Source of the DNA: an uncultured Romboutsia sp.
Lineage (GTDB): Bacteria > Bacillota > Clostridia > Peptostreptococcales > Peptostreptococcaceae
Assembly: GCA_937880075.1 (NCBI GenBank)
Contig: CALFLM010000016.1
Coordinates: 1 to 64,000 of the forward strand
DNA: 64,000 bases
Reading direction: 5' to 3'
The notes below the pieces were generated by a model that saw only the letters and a list, made by a program, of their open reading frames with translations, ran no database searches and was not told the origin of the DNA. This document shows positions 16,517 to 25,883 of this stretch, in pieces. Position numbers and translations under genes: made by a program. Each line of letters opens with the position of its first letter. The stretch's first letter is position 1.

Positions 16517-16567
16517 AAAAATCCTATATAGATAGACTAGCTTTTACACTGGCCACTATATAGGATT
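16517..16567 (-). terminator. Terminator of the M60 metalloprotease gene
   Basis: Minus-strand inverted repeat AATCCTATATAG / CTATATAGGATT with a long loop, followed by TTTATAT, 22 bp after the stop codon. Confidence 0.7.
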
Positions 16568-16588
16568 CATTTTAGTATATTTATAAAA

Positions 16589-19500
16589 CTATTTCTTTTT
16601 TATAGTTCTTAATAATAGGAATAAAAGCACTAAGCCTACTCCAATATAAGGTATTATAAATTTATCTTCTATTTTTAAATTACCTTTTATAGGTTTATTG
16701 TTATCAAATTTTATACTATCATTATTGTCACTATTAGAATTAATATTATCTTTTTTGACTGTATTATTATCTAAATCATTACTTATATTATCATCTATAG
16801 TATCATCATTGATATCTTTATCTACCTTATTATTTGCACCATTAACTGTATTATTTTCTTTTCCATTATTTATAGTGCTATTTATATTTTCATCATTGGT
16901 ATTATCATTATTGATGTTATTAGTATTTGTATTATTGTTATTGATGTTATCAGTATTTGTATTATTGTTACTTGCATTATCGTTATTTATATTATTGTCT
17001 TTGTCATTGCTTATGTTATCATCTTCAACTACATCATTAGTTTTCCCAGAGAATTCTTTAAGTTTATCAGCTATATTTCTATAATCATTTTTAACTTTTA
17101 AGATTATATTATTTTCTTCATTTCCTTCTGTTGATATTGCAAATTTTACAACTGTATATCCATATTTATCTTCTAGAGAATCTATTCTTATCTCAAGAGC
17201 TTTTAAATCTGATAATAGATTATCTACTTTATCATCACTGATATTATTAATTTCTAATTCTAGTGGATCTTCTATTCTACCTGTCCCTGAAATAAATCTC
17301 ACTAAATTATTATTTATTGCTTCTTTTATTACAGGATGTATTGAAGAGTTTTCTTCTTCATCTGGAGGAATAACCTCATCAATCTTTTCAACAACAACTA
17401 TTCTTGATGATTTTGTAATATTTTTATCACTATCTTCTACTTTATATTCTAGGTTGTATGTTCCCTCTTTATTAGTATCTACAGTTCCTATTACTTCAAT
17501 ATTTTTTGTTATATCTCCATCTTCTTTATCTGTAGCTATTACTCCTTGTAATAAATCTATGGATTGACCTTTTTTTATAACTATATCCTCTAATTTACTT
17601 ATTTGTGGTAATTGATTTGTTACTGTAACTATTCTATCTACTGTAGTAGTGTTTGAGTCACTATCAGTTACACTGTATGTTAAGGTATATTTTTCATTTG
17701 TTCCTGGCTTTGGTTTACCTATATTTCCTGATACATTTATTGTAAGTCCTGTTTTATCTATATCGTCTGTATAGCTTACTCCATACATTTTATCAAATGT
17801 ATCAACTTGTCCTACTCCTATTTCTATATCATCAGCACCTATTATAATTGGTGATTCGTTTGATAATATCTTTATAGTTCTAATAGATTCAGTAATATTT
17901 TTATCACTATCCTCTACTGAGTATTTTAAGTTATGAGTTCCAATATCTAAAGTACTTACATCAACTGATGGATATACTATTTTATTAGTTATATTTTTAT
18001 CTTCATAATCAGTTGCTAATACTTTATTTTGTAGGTCAAATTTAGTACCTTTTTTTATAGTTACATCATCAAGTCCTAATATTTGTGGTAATTGATTTGT
18101 TACTGTAACTATTCTATCTACTGTAGTAGTATTTGAGTCACTATCAGTTACACTGTATGTTAAAGTATATTTTTCATTTGTTCCTGGCTTTGGTTTACCT
18201 ATATTTCCTGATACATTTATTGTAAGTCCTGTTTTATCTATATCGTCTGTATAGCTTACTCCATACATTTTATCAAATGTATCAACTTGTCCTACTCCTA
18301 TTTCTATATCATCAGCACCTATTATAACTGGTGATTTTGATGTAGGAGCTTTGCCTTTATAGAAAGTTCCATCTGTTGATATCATATTAAGAGCAATCTC
18401 TTGACCGATGCCACGAACTTCAACTACATACTTACCTTCTTTTCCCATATCTAATGTAATTGAAGGCTCTCTTAAAGAACCAATTAATTTAGCTTTTTTC
18501 CACTTACCACCATTTACTCTCATTTCTACTTCAACATCTTTAGTAGAATATATATTGCTTTCTTTTCCATCAAAACAATACATAAAGTAACCATCTGTTG
18601 TGTTATATGTTGCTCCATTTACAAAAGCCCCACTAGAGTCTTTTGTCCAGTTACCTCTATATTGAATAAAACTTGAATTTTGAGCAATTAAATTTTTTAC
18701 ATTAGTTTCAGTTGATAACTTCAACTCTGCAAGTATTGTTAAATTATATACATCGCTTCTATTATTCAAGGCTTTAATTTTTAGATAATTAGCCTTTGTT
18801 TGTGGTACTGATATTTTTAAATCCTTTGATGCATTTAAATTATTGTTTCTTGTATGATCCTCAGCAATTTTCGTCCAGTTTGTATTACTTGTATCATATT
18901 TATCTGCTATATAAACTTCATAATCTCCAATTACACCAGCTTCTTCTCCAGTTCTACGTGTATATACTTCTATATTATTGAACGATTTTTCTCCTCCTAG
19001 GTCAAATATATACTCATGAGGGAAAGGCGTCCTGTCAGAACTATACGAAGAATGGAAATAAGAATTTAAGTCTCCATCTACTATATTATTTGGATCACCT
19101 TCTTTAAGAGAGTTTGGATCACTATTTGGAGTAACTCCTTTAGGTGTACTTATAACCTTAATGTCATTTACTAAAATTTCATTTCCCCCTGCTAAAACTG
19201 GTGGTCTAACATATACAGGTTCTGGCATTATAAAGTTTCTATCAGTATATTTACCTACATCATTTAAATTAGAATAAACTTGATTTATAGATTTCCAACT
19301 AGTATCTCCAGAAGTCTTTCTAATATTTACATCTGCCCATCCAATACCATCCTTATTATTTGCTACTAAAGTATATGAATATGCTTTATTAGCTTCTAAG
19401 TTTACTGTAAATTTAGTTGATGTAGGAAGATTATATGCATCATTAACATTAGCTGAATAATCCTCCGTTAATGATTGTAGCGTCGTACCATCTTCTAGAT

Positions 19501-21694
19501 GTAATCTAAAAGCAGTGTTATCATCACCAAATACCTGGAATTCGTATTCTCCTCCTTCTTCTAAAACAAAGTATCCTTTTGATCTAGCTGCATTGTTTCC
19601 ATCATCTGTATTAATTCTCATTCCAATTGATGAAGATGTAGCATAAGGTTTCATTGTTTCTAAATCTTTTAAAGCATCGTGAATATCCCACTTAGTTGTA
19701 GCAAATTTTTCTACATTACTACTATTGTAATCAACACCAATAACACAGTTTAATTTAGTTTTATGTCTAATGCCATCCTTCTCAACCTCAACAGTTAATA
19801 TAAATTCATCCTTTGCATTTTCAGGCATTGATGGACTAGGTTTATAGTCATATTTACCATCAGGTCTTTCACTTAATGTTCCATACTTAGGTTTTGATAC
19901 ATCAACTACACTAACATTCCCAGGTGAAACTAAGCTTTTATCAAAATCAAATACATAACCTGTAGAAGCAACATAAAAGGCTCTTCCTGTTTCCCTTCCT
20001 ACTTCTCCCATTGCATAAACACTTTGTACTGGAATAACCTCTTCGTATCCAAGTTTCTTTATTTTATTAATTGTTTCTGACTTTAATGGCCATAATAATT
20101 CATTTTCCATATACCATGTGTAATCACGACCTCCCGCTACACTAAGTCTGTAAGCAAGGTCATCAAATCTATCGGTTCTTGTTTTTTTACCATCACTTTC
20201 AAGCTTATAATCATATGGTGGAATATATATACCATTAAAAGTACCTCCATCGTAAGTTGACTTAATAACATTTGCAAAATTAACTGGTCCAATTTCATGA
20301 GCAAATGTACTATACATAAAGTTTCCTATGTTAGGTTCATTTATATAGTATTGATCTCCCTCATATATTTGTTGCTTTAAACTACTATATGGATCTGCAA
20401 CCTTATTCCAATCATATGTTCCTTCTTCTCCTCTATACTCTGCTATATTAGTGTATAAAATATATGCTACAGCGCTAAGAGCATTGTTAGTTATCTCACT
20501 AAATTCATTACCAACACCCCACTCATCACTGTAACCACTATATCTTCCTTGGTAATGATGATTTATTTCGTGTATAATCCCCCATCCACCAGATTTCATT
20601 AAACTATCATAATTTAGTGCATCAGTTCCCCAATCTGGAGGTAAGTTACATGTCCATGATCCTACAGATGCATATGCAATACCTGTTGTTATATACTGGT
20701 CAAATGTAAGAGTCATAGGTCTATTCCTATATTGTTGTGCCATCGTTTCTGCACTAATAGATACTACATTTGTCCAAAATAATGCTGCATCATGTGGATT
20801 TTCTATCTCACGAATAAATTTAGCTGGTACTGCAAATCTTAAATACGGTGTTCTTATCTCTGCAAAAACCCCTGGAGCATCTTTTGCTATCTTCCATTCT
20901 TCTTCTGTTGTCTTACCTAAATCAAAATAAGGTGTATCAACAACACCTTTTACATCAACTTCAAGTTTTAGTCCTGATGGAACAGAATCATCTATATCTA
21001 TATAAACCATTCCTCCAAAAGGTGTTCCTACTTTAATTTCGCTTTGGCTTATTGAAAAAGTCTTACCTAAGTAAGGCATACGATTTTCAATATTATTATT
21101 ATAGTTATAATCCTCTGCATCAACCATTGTCATACCAACGCTAATTTTTATCTTTCCTTTTTTAGCATAACTTAGAGCCTCATCATTTAACTTTACAGTA
21201 GCTATCTCTCCTGCTGGAACATAAGATGCTAGTGAATGTAATCCCTTAGCATTTGTATTAATATAAATCTTTTTTTCTACTCCCAAAGCACTATCTGGAA
21301 CAGTTCCATAAAATTGTCCATCTGCGGCTTTATGTTTTGTTAAAGTTCCATTTTGGATATCTTTTTCTACATTATCCATGATCTCTTTATTTTCTTTTTT
21401 TATTAGTTCAAAAACATCTTTACTTGGAACTTTGTTGGTTAACGGAATAGGATAACTGCTTATATCATAAAGTCCCGTTACATTAGGTAACTTACGCGCT
21501 ACATTCTTTTTAGTTATTACAACACTATCTGTTGAATCATATACAAATGTATCGTCTATTCCATTTGAGTATATTGGGTTAGTATAATCATAATTTCCAT
21601 TTGCAAAAACATACATATAAGAGCTAAAAATTTGCGTAATACTAACTGCAAACACAACTAACCCAGAGATAAATTTTAATAAAATTTTCTTCAT
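16589..21694 (-). CDS. M60-family (enhancin/mucinase-type) secreted zinc metalloprotease
   Basis: 1701 residues. Signal peptide 1-32. An M60 catalytic domain (~140-560) carries zinc motif His375-Glu376-Ile-Asn-His379 (WGIIHEINHHYQGRYSG) with the downstream zinc ligand candidate Glu397 (GVGNEFSE). A PA14-like beta domain (~700-800) is followed by an F5/8-type C or CBM32-like module (~850-1000), an all-beta domain, and three immunoglobulin-like repeats (~1160-1470). Two of these repeats share 256-bp segments that are nearly identical. Then come an Asn/Asp-rich stretch and a C-terminal membrane helix with KKK tail. M60 enzymes cut O-glycosylated mucins, and the CBM would hold the substrate. The neighbouring C66-like protease and surface proteins suggest a host-interaction region. 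Specificity is inferred. Confidence 0.9.
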   Translation of the reverse strand: MKKILLKFISGLVVFAVSITQIFSSYMYVFANGNYDYTNPIYSNGIDDTFVYDSTDSVVITKKNVARKLPNVTGLYDISSYPIPLTNKVPSKDVFELIKKENKEIMDNVEKDIQNGTLTKHKAADGQFYGTVPDSALGVEKKIYINTNAKGLHSLASYVPAGEIATVKLNDEALSYAKKGKIKISVGMTMVDAEDYNYNNNIENRMPYLGKTFSISQSEIKVGTPFGGMVYIDIDDSVPSGLKLEVDVKGVVDTPYFDLGKTTEEEWKIAKDAPGVFAEIRTPYLRFAVPAKFIREIENPHDAALFWTNVVSISAETMAQQYRNRPMTLTFDQYITTGIAYASVGSWTCNLPPDWGTDALNYDSLMKSGGWGIIHEINHHYQGRYSGYSDEWGVGNEFSEITNNALSAVAYILYTNIAEYRGEEGTYDWNKVADPYSSLKQQIYEGDQYYINEPNIGNFMYSTFAHEIGPVNFANVIKSTYDGGTFNGIYIPPYDYKLESDGKKTRTDRFDDLAYRLSVAGGRDYTWYMENELLWPLKSETINKIKKLGYEEVIPVQSVYAMGEVGRETGRAFYVASTGYVFDFDKSLVSPGNVSVVDVSKPKYGTLSERPDGKYDYKPSPSMPENAKDEFILTVEVEKDGIRHKTKLNCVIGVDYNSSNVEKFATTKWDIHDALKDLETMKPYATSSSIGMRINTDDGNNAARSKGYFVLEEGGEYEFQVFGDDNTAFRLHLEDGTTLQSLTEDYSANVNDAYNLPTSTKFTVNLEANKAYSYTLVANNKDGIGWADVNIRKTSGDTSWKSINQVYSNLNDVGKYTDRNFIMPEPVYVRPPVLAGGNEILVNDIKVISTPKGVTPNSDPNSLKEGDPNNIVDGDLNSYFHSSYSSDRTPFPHEYIFDLGGEKSFNNIEVYTRRTGEEAGVIGDYEVYIADKYDTSNTNWTKIAEDHTRNNNLNASKDLKISVPQTKANYLKIKALNNRSDVYNLTILAELKLSTETNVKNLIAQNSSFIQYRGNWTKDSSGAFVNGATYNTTDGYFMYCFDGKESNIYSTKDVEVEMRVNGGKWKKAKLIGSLREPSITLDMGKEGKYVVEVRGIGQEIALNMISTDGTFYKGKAPTSKSPVIIGADDIEIGVGQVDTFDKMYGVSYTDDIDKTGLTINVSGNIGKPKPGTNEKYTLTYSVTDSDSNTTTVDRIVTVTNQLPQILGLDDVTIKKGTKFDLQNKVLATDYEDKNITNKIVYPSVDVSTLDIGTHNLKYSVEDSDKNITESIRTIKILSNESPIIIGADDIEIGVGQVDTFDKMYGVSYTDDIDKTGLTINVSGNIGKPKPGTNEKYTLTYSVTDSDSNTTTVDRIVTVTNQLPQISKLEDIVIKKGQSIDLLQGVIATDKEDGDITKNIEVIGTVDTNKEGTYNLEYKVEDSDKNITKSSRIVVVEKIDEVIPPDEEENSSIHPVIKEAINNNLVRFISGTGRIEDPLELEINNISDDKVDNLLSDLKALEIRIDSLEDKYGYTVVKFAISTEGNEENNIILKVKNDYRNIADKLKEFSGKTNDVVEDDNISNDKDNNINNDNASNNNTNTDNINNNNTNTNNINNDNTNDENINSTINNGKENNTVNGANNKVDKDINDDTIDDNISNDLDNNTVKKDNINSNSDNNDSIKFDNNKPIKGNLKIEDKFIIPYIGVGLVLLFLLLRTIKKK
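17601..18336 (-). repeat. Near-identical 256-bp internal repeats of the M60 gene
   Basis: 17601-17856 and 18081-18336 are offset by exactly 480 bp and differ at about three positions by eye. They encode the Ig-like unit starting GADDIEIGVGQVDTFDKMYG. Such near identity implies recent duplication or gene conversion and predicts copy-number variation by recombination. Confidence 0.9.
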
Positions 21695-21944
21695 AGTCTG
21701 TCCTTTCTTCTTAGTATAATTTTTTATATTACGTATGCTCCTGTTATACTGCTCATTATACTATAAATCCCAAGTTAACCAAACAGAAATTTCTACTTTT
21801 TTCGATAAATTTTGTAAAATAAATTCATTTCTAAAAAAGTAAGATTTGTAAAACTAAAAGATATTTAACTATCTATTTAATTGTATTTAAGTGGAATTCT
21901 ATCTCTAGAAGATAATTAGATTATCAAATACAAAATAAGGTTAT

Positions 21945-21983
21945 AAAAAAACAACTGGATTTAATAATTTGCATCCAGTTGCT
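21945..21983 (-). terminator. Orphan terminator, probably the ancestral rlmH terminator
   Basis: Minus-strand stem AACTGGAT / AATCCAGTT (11-nt loop) followed by seven T. No gene lies directly upstream on this strand before the element end at 22262. If the element were excised, this hairpin would lie about 280 bp after the rlmH stop. The rest of 21695-22261 is AT-rich and contains no gene that I can see apart from the promoter region of the M60 gene. Confidence 0.6.
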
Positions 21984-22261
21984 TAGTTATTCATAATTAA
22001 TTTTTTTGCTATCTTTAAATGTAGCCCTTTAAAGTTTAATTCCGTAATATTTGTATATCTAAAGATTAATCTTTCAAATTTTGCTTATTTAAAATTTGTG
22101 CGTCTTTTACATTTTAAGTGAAAAATATTTAATCTAGAAAAACGATTACTATATTCCCATTCTACTACCTACGATTTTACTTCAGTCATATAATTTTTAT
22201 TTATTTAAATGTTTTTAATATTATTAATTACATAAACCAAAGTAAAATATTTAAACTGTTA

Positions 22262-22283
22262 TCCATTATTTATGATACGGTTC
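22262..22283 (-). repeat. Distal attachment-site repeat (rlmH-end copy)
   Basis: Read on the minus strand: GAACCGTATCATAAATAA then TGGA. It matches the rlmH end copy at 35893-35914 at 18 of 22 positions, and all four differences are transitions spaced three bases apart (third codon positions, or the base after the stop codon). The core TATCATAAAT also matches the Staphylococcus SCC attachment site as I remember it. Confidence 0.85.
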
Positions 22284-22304
22284 TCCGTACCGTACTCTAC
22301 GGAG
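22283..22304. repeat. Hairpin at the left end of the element
   Basis: CTCCGTA (22283-22289) pairs with TACGGAG (22298-22304) around an 8-nt loop. The motif ACGGAGC (22299-22305) reappears in inverted orientation at the other end (35891-35897), so the element has short terminal inverted motifs next to its direct repeats, as described for SCC termini. Confidence 0.65.
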
Positions 22305-22312
22305 CTTAATTC

Positions 22313-22810
22313 TTATATTAAATCATCACTATTTAGAAATTCTAAAAAGAACCTTACTCCAAATATAGTCGCAAATACTAAAAGTGCTTTACCTGCATAT
22401 TCCCAAAACTTACTTAACTGAATACTCATAAATACTTTATCCCTATTATCCAAATCATCCATTTTATTAGATATTAACACTAATAAATCTTTTAACTCAA
22501 TCTTCAATTCATCTGATAATTTATCACTCTCTAATAAGTCTAGTATTCTATTTGATACAGTTATATAATATTTTTTTGTCTCAATAGACATTGATTTAGA
22601 TGCATCAATGCTTTCTTTAAATGCATTAATAATTACTTTTGTTTCATCTACTAAATGTGGAACCTGTTCTAATATTTTTAAGAATACTTCTTTATCTATA
22701 TCAGGAGACATTTGTATTAGTTGCATTACTTTCTCTTTTGAAAGATTTCTCCAATCACCTATTTTTAATTTTTTCTTTACTTCCTCTTCTGTAAATGTTT
22801 TTTTACTCAT
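22313..22810 (-). CDS. Helical protein with C-terminal membrane anchor, unknown
   Basis: 165 residues with ribosome site AAGGAGG before the ATG. Predominantly charged alpha-helical, with a C-terminal hydrophobic helix (~139-158, YAGKALLVFATIFGVRFFLEF), suggesting a tail-anchored cytoplasmic protein. No family recognised. It is the outermost cargo gene; its stop lies only 8 bp from the terminal ACGGAGC motif. Tail-anchored cargo next to a lipoprotein and a DUF1232 protein could form an envelope-acting module, but no function can be assigned. Confidence 0.7.
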   Translation of the reverse strand: MSKKTFTEEEVKKKLKIGDWRNLSKEKVMQLIQMSPDIDKEVFLKILEQVPHLVDETKVIINAFKESIDASKSMSIETKKYYITVSNRILDLLESDKLSDELKIELKDLLVLISNKMDDLDNRDKVFMSIQLSKFWEYAGKALLVFATIFGVRFFLEFLNSDDLI

Positions 22811-22877
22811 TACCTCTTCCTCCTTAATTTCACATATGTATAATCGATAGCTCTATGTAATATAAAATTTAGTTAGT

Positions 22878-23546
22878 TTAATTATTTTCAAATGCACATC
22901 TATCGCAGCCTTCACAAACTCCATAAAATCCATTTTCGCAATTTTTTTCTAAAGAATTACACTTACTACATAACTTTCCTTCATAAAAATCAACTAACTC
23001 TGATTTTGGAAAAACTCCACCACAATGTAAACATTCGTCTAATTCGCCCTCACAATTCAGACATATACCGTTCGAATTATCATCATCTCCAGGTAGCAAA
23101 CTTCTATTACACTGTTCACATTTTTTAGCATTATCGTAGCAAGATTTGTGCACATATCCATATCCATGAACATGATTTAGATTAGAAGATGCTTCTTCTT
23201 TTCCACATAATATACATTTTACATATTCTACATTAGGGTCTTGTGCATCAATTTTCTTTTCATTAGTTCTTTTAGTTTCTTTTTTATCATTAGATTTATC
23301 TTTTTTATTTATATCACCTTGTTCTTTCACAGAATTATCTTCTGTCTTTGGTTTTTCAGATACCCATTTAGCTTCTACCCCACAATTAGAACAGAATTTT
23401 GTTATCTCATTAGATTCTGCACTACAATTACTACAATACACAATTTTACTAGCCTTTACTTCTTTATTAGAAGTTTTATCATTGCTATTACATCCAGTCA
23501 TAAATATAGTAAACGTTAACATTATCAAAACTATATATTTTTTCAT
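22878..23546 (-). CDS. Lipoprotein with multiple zinc-ribbon CxxC motifs
   Basis: 222 residues. Lipobox MTGC gives Cys19 as the lipidated residue. A first zinc ribbon at ~38-58 (CSNC/CSNC), a Lys/Asp/Glu-rich linker (~65-105), and a Cys-rich C-terminal half follow with at least six CxxC pairs (CILC, CEQC, CLNC, CLHC, CSKC, CEGC) and a His-rich HVHGYGYVH piece resembling LIM or RING-like zinc folds. An exported zinc-ribbon lipoprotein is unusual because such domains normally sit in the cytoplasm. Metal binding is likely; function unknown. Cargo of the rlmH element. Confidence 0.75.
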   Translation of the reverse strand: MKKYIVLIMLTFTIFMTGCNSNDKTSNKEVKASKIVYCSNCSAESNEITKFCSNCGVEAKWVSEKPKTEDNSVKEQGDINKKDKSNDKKETKRTNEKKIDAQDPNVEYVKCILCGKEEASSNLNHVHGYGYVHKSCYDNAKKCEQCNRSLLPGDDDNSNGICLNCEGELDECLHCGGVFPKSELVDFYEGKLCSKCNSLEKNCENGFYGVCEGCDRCAFENN

Positions 23547-23573
23547 TACTTCATCCCCTTATTTAAATATAAT

Positions 23574-23957
23574 TTATAATTTATTTTCTATTTTATTAAA
23601 CTCTTCTTCTGTTATATTATTAAACCATTCTTTTGTTCTCTTTCTTGCTTTCCCTTTTATTTCAGGTGTTATAAATATAGAAATTACTCCTAATGCAGTT
23701 ATTATAGCAGTCAAATCATCACCATAACCTATAATTGGAATAGGATCTGCTATTAAATCTATAGGTGTTATAAAATGTCCTAATGCACCTATTATAGTAA
23801 CTTTTGCTTTCATAGGAACTGATTCATCTTTAAGAGAGTAAAACAACAGCCATACTCCATATATAACATTTACTCCAGCCTTAGAAAAAACTGATTTTAT
23901 CTTATTAAACAATGACTCATCCGAGTACTCTTTCTCATACTGATTTCTATCAATCAT
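23574..23957 (-). CDS. DUF1232 (YkvA-like) membrane protein
   Basis: 127 residues. The DUF1232 core is visible: KAKVTIIGALGHFITPIDLI, then DPIPIIGYGDDLTAI, the hallmark ITPIDLIPD-type motif followed by GxxDD. Two hydrophobic stretches suggest membrane association. DUF1232 proteins have no settled biochemical function. It sits between the zinc-ribbon lipoprotein and the recombinase in the same orientation, with its own ribosome site AAAGGAG. Confidence 0.85.
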   Translation of the reverse strand: MIDRNQYEKEYSDESLFNKIKSVFSKAGVNVIYGVWLLFYSLKDESVPMKAKVTIIGALGHFITPIDLIADPIPIIGYGDDLTAIITALGVISIFITPEIKGKARKRTKEWFNNITEEEFNKIENKL

Positions 23958-24040
23958 AATTATTTCTCCTTTCCATTATATACCTTATTTCTGTTATATT
24001 TTGTCATTTATTGTCATCTCTCTAAATGTTTAGTCCTCAA

Positions 24041-25687
24041 TCAAATCGATATTTTCAAATCTACTCGGTTTATTCCTAACAAATATAAAAAGGATGAGTC
24101 ACCATTTAATTTTGGTAACTCATCCTTCATTAGGTATGTTATTACATCATCATTTATTTGTATTTCTATACTATCTATTTCTCTTTTTTCATTCATAGTT
24201 ATTTGTGAAACTAGTAAGTGTATTAGTTGTTTTCTTTGTTGGCTTGTACTCATATTGAGAAATACTTCTTTAAATTTTCTCATTACATCATTTATTAGTT
24301 CAAATGGTACAGGCTCTCCCTCTGCAAGTTGAACTTCTTGTCTAAGTTCTTGTTCTCTATATTTTAGTTTTTCTATATCATCATTTATTGATTTAACTCT
24401 AGTTGAAAGTTCAGTTTTATCTAATATACCATCTTCAAATAGCTCTATATTCTTATTCTTTTTGCTATTTAACTTATCTATCCCTTTAATTAAACTATTT
24501 AATTCTTCTAATATAGGTTTTATTTTAGTAGATTTATTTCTATTTATATTGTCTACCACTTTCCTTAATATAACCTTATCATTTATTAAAGTCATTATCT
24601 TATTTAAAACATACTCATCTGCTACTTCTACCCTTATTGAATTAGAATTACACACTGCTGTTCCTTTATTTTTCCAATTTCCACAAGAATAATATTCTAA
24701 AACTTTTTTAGTCCCATCTTTTCTTCTGCTAGTCGACCTACTTATTGTCATTCCTGCACCACATACAGGACATTTAAGTATTCCTGTTAAAGGAAATTCA
24801 CTATCATATACTTTATTATGTTTCTTACTTCTTTCCTTTAGTATTACTTGTACCTTATTCCATGTTTGCATATCTATTATTGGTTCATGTTGTCCATCAG
24901 AAAGTATAGGGTTTGCATTTATATTGTTCCTTCTTTTTTTACTCCAATCTTGTCTTACATTGTATCTTATTTTTCCTATATATACTGGATTTTGGAGTAT
25001 TTCTTTTACTGTACTTACTGCAAATTGTTTATTTCGTTTAGTCTTATAACCTTCTTTGTTTACTCTGTTTACTACTGCTTTATATCCATAGCCTTGACTA
25101 TATAATTCAAATATCCGTCTTACTGTATTTGCCTCTTTTTCATTTATTTCTAATCTAGTATTCTTTCTTTTCTTTCCATCATTAGGTAGTTCTACTAAAT
25201 CATATCCTAAAACTACACCTCCATTCCACCTTCCGTCTCTTGCTCTAGCTAATAATCCCATCTTAACATTTTCAGCTATTGTCTCTCTTTCAAATTCTCC
25301 TATAGCTCCCATTATATTTAATTGAAGTTTTCCTGATGGAGTTTCTGTTTCAAAGTTTTCTGTCAATGAACGAAATGCTATGTTATGTTTATTTAGCAAC
25401 TCTACTATATTAAGAATATCTAGTAACTTTCTACTTATACGATTTAACTTCCATACTATTACTAAATCGAATTTATTTTCTGTTACATCATGTAAAAGTT
25501 GTTTTATTCCTGGTCTATTAGTTATATTCTTACCACTTATACCTCTATCTTCATATAGATTATATATTTCATGGCCTTCTCTTTCACAGTATTCTCTTAT
25601 TTTTAGATTCTGTTCGTCTATACTATACCCTTCTTCTGCTTGTTCTACAGTTGATACTCTACAGTATATTGCTACTTTTTTACTCAT
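24041..25687 (-). CDS. Large serine recombinase (Ccr-like integrase/excisionase)
   Basis: 548 residues from the ATG that follows AAAGGAG at 7-8 nt. An ATG 24 nt upstream precedes that ribosome site and is not used. N-terminal resolvase domain with catalytic Ser12 (IYCRVSTVEQAEEGYSIDEQ) and the FERETIAENVKMGL helix, then a recombinase domain (~165-280), a zinc ribbon (CPVCGAGM ... CGNWKNKGTAVC, ~310-360) and a coiled-coil insertion (~385-460). Size and layout are those of CcrC-type and other large serine integrases, which recombine short att sites with a 2-bp crossover. It lies near the rlmH-distal end. With the rlmH-end repeats at both boundaries it is the obvious enzyme for integration and excision. 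Start overlaps the end of a 38-codon gene. Confidence 0.93.
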   Translation of the reverse strand: MSKKVAIYCRVSTVEQAEEGYSIDEQNLKIREYCEREGHEIYNLYEDRGISGKNITNRPGIKQLLHDVTENKFDLVIVWKLNRISRKLLDILNIVELLNKHNIAFRSLTENFETETPSGKLQLNIMGAIGEFERETIAENVKMGLLARARDGRWNGGVVLGYDLVELPNDGKKRKNTRLEINEKEANTVRRIFELYSQGYGYKAVVNRVNKEGYKTKRNKQFAVSTVKEILQNPVYIGKIRYNVRQDWSKKRRNNINANPILSDGQHEPIIDMQTWNKVQVILKERSKKHNKVYDSEFPLTGILKCPVCGAGMTISRSTSRRKDGTKKVLEYYSCGNWKNKGTAVCNSNSIRVEVADEYVLNKIMTLINDKVILRKVVDNINRNKSTKIKPILEELNSLIKGIDKLNSKKNKNIELFEDGILDKTELSTRVKSINDDIEKLKYREQELRQEVQLAEGEPVPFELINDVMRKFKEVFLNMSTSQQRKQLIHLLVSQITMNEKREIDSIEIQINDDVITYLMKDELPKLNGDSSFLYLLGINRVDLKISI

Positions 25688-25796
25688 TTTCTCTATCTCC
25701 TTTGTTTTCATTTTTTAATATGGATTTTTGTATTATATTACTTAATATCTCTACTATTTTTTGTGCTTTTATTTGCTCTAAGCTAACATTATCCAT
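25680..25796 (-). CDS. 38-residue protein translationally coupled to the recombinase
   Basis: ATG at 25794-25796 with GGAGG 6 nt upstream; encodes MDNVSLEQIKAQKIVEILSN and 18 further residues, mostly helical and charged. Its last codons AAT GAG TAA overlap the recombinase start ATGAGT, a classic coupling arrangement. SCC elements also carry small genes between cch and ccr; homology is not claimed. Possibly a directionality or accessory factor. Confidence 0.6.
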   Translation of the reverse strand: MDNVSLEQIKAQKIVEILSNIIQKSILKNENKGDRENE

Positions 25797-25855
25797 TTCA
25801 TTCCTCCATTTATTTCTCCAAATTTATAATATATATTTTTTGATTATTTTAATTA

Positions 25856-25883
25856 GAACTAACTCTAAAAAGAGTTAGTTCTG
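25856..25883 (-). terminator. Perfect hairpin between the 62-residue gene and the recombinase operon
   Basis: AGAACTAACTC / GAGTTAGTTCT with a 6-nt TTTTTA loop; it overlaps the stop codon of the 62-residue gene. The 3' side on the minus strand is AATTAAAATAAT, a weak T tract, so it may be a partial terminator that lowers recombinase expression. Confidence 0.55.

Noticed and set aside
21984..22261. Hidden gene or att-related gene remnant left of the element
   Set aside because: All frames are short or stop-filled and no ribosome site or protein resemblance could be seen.
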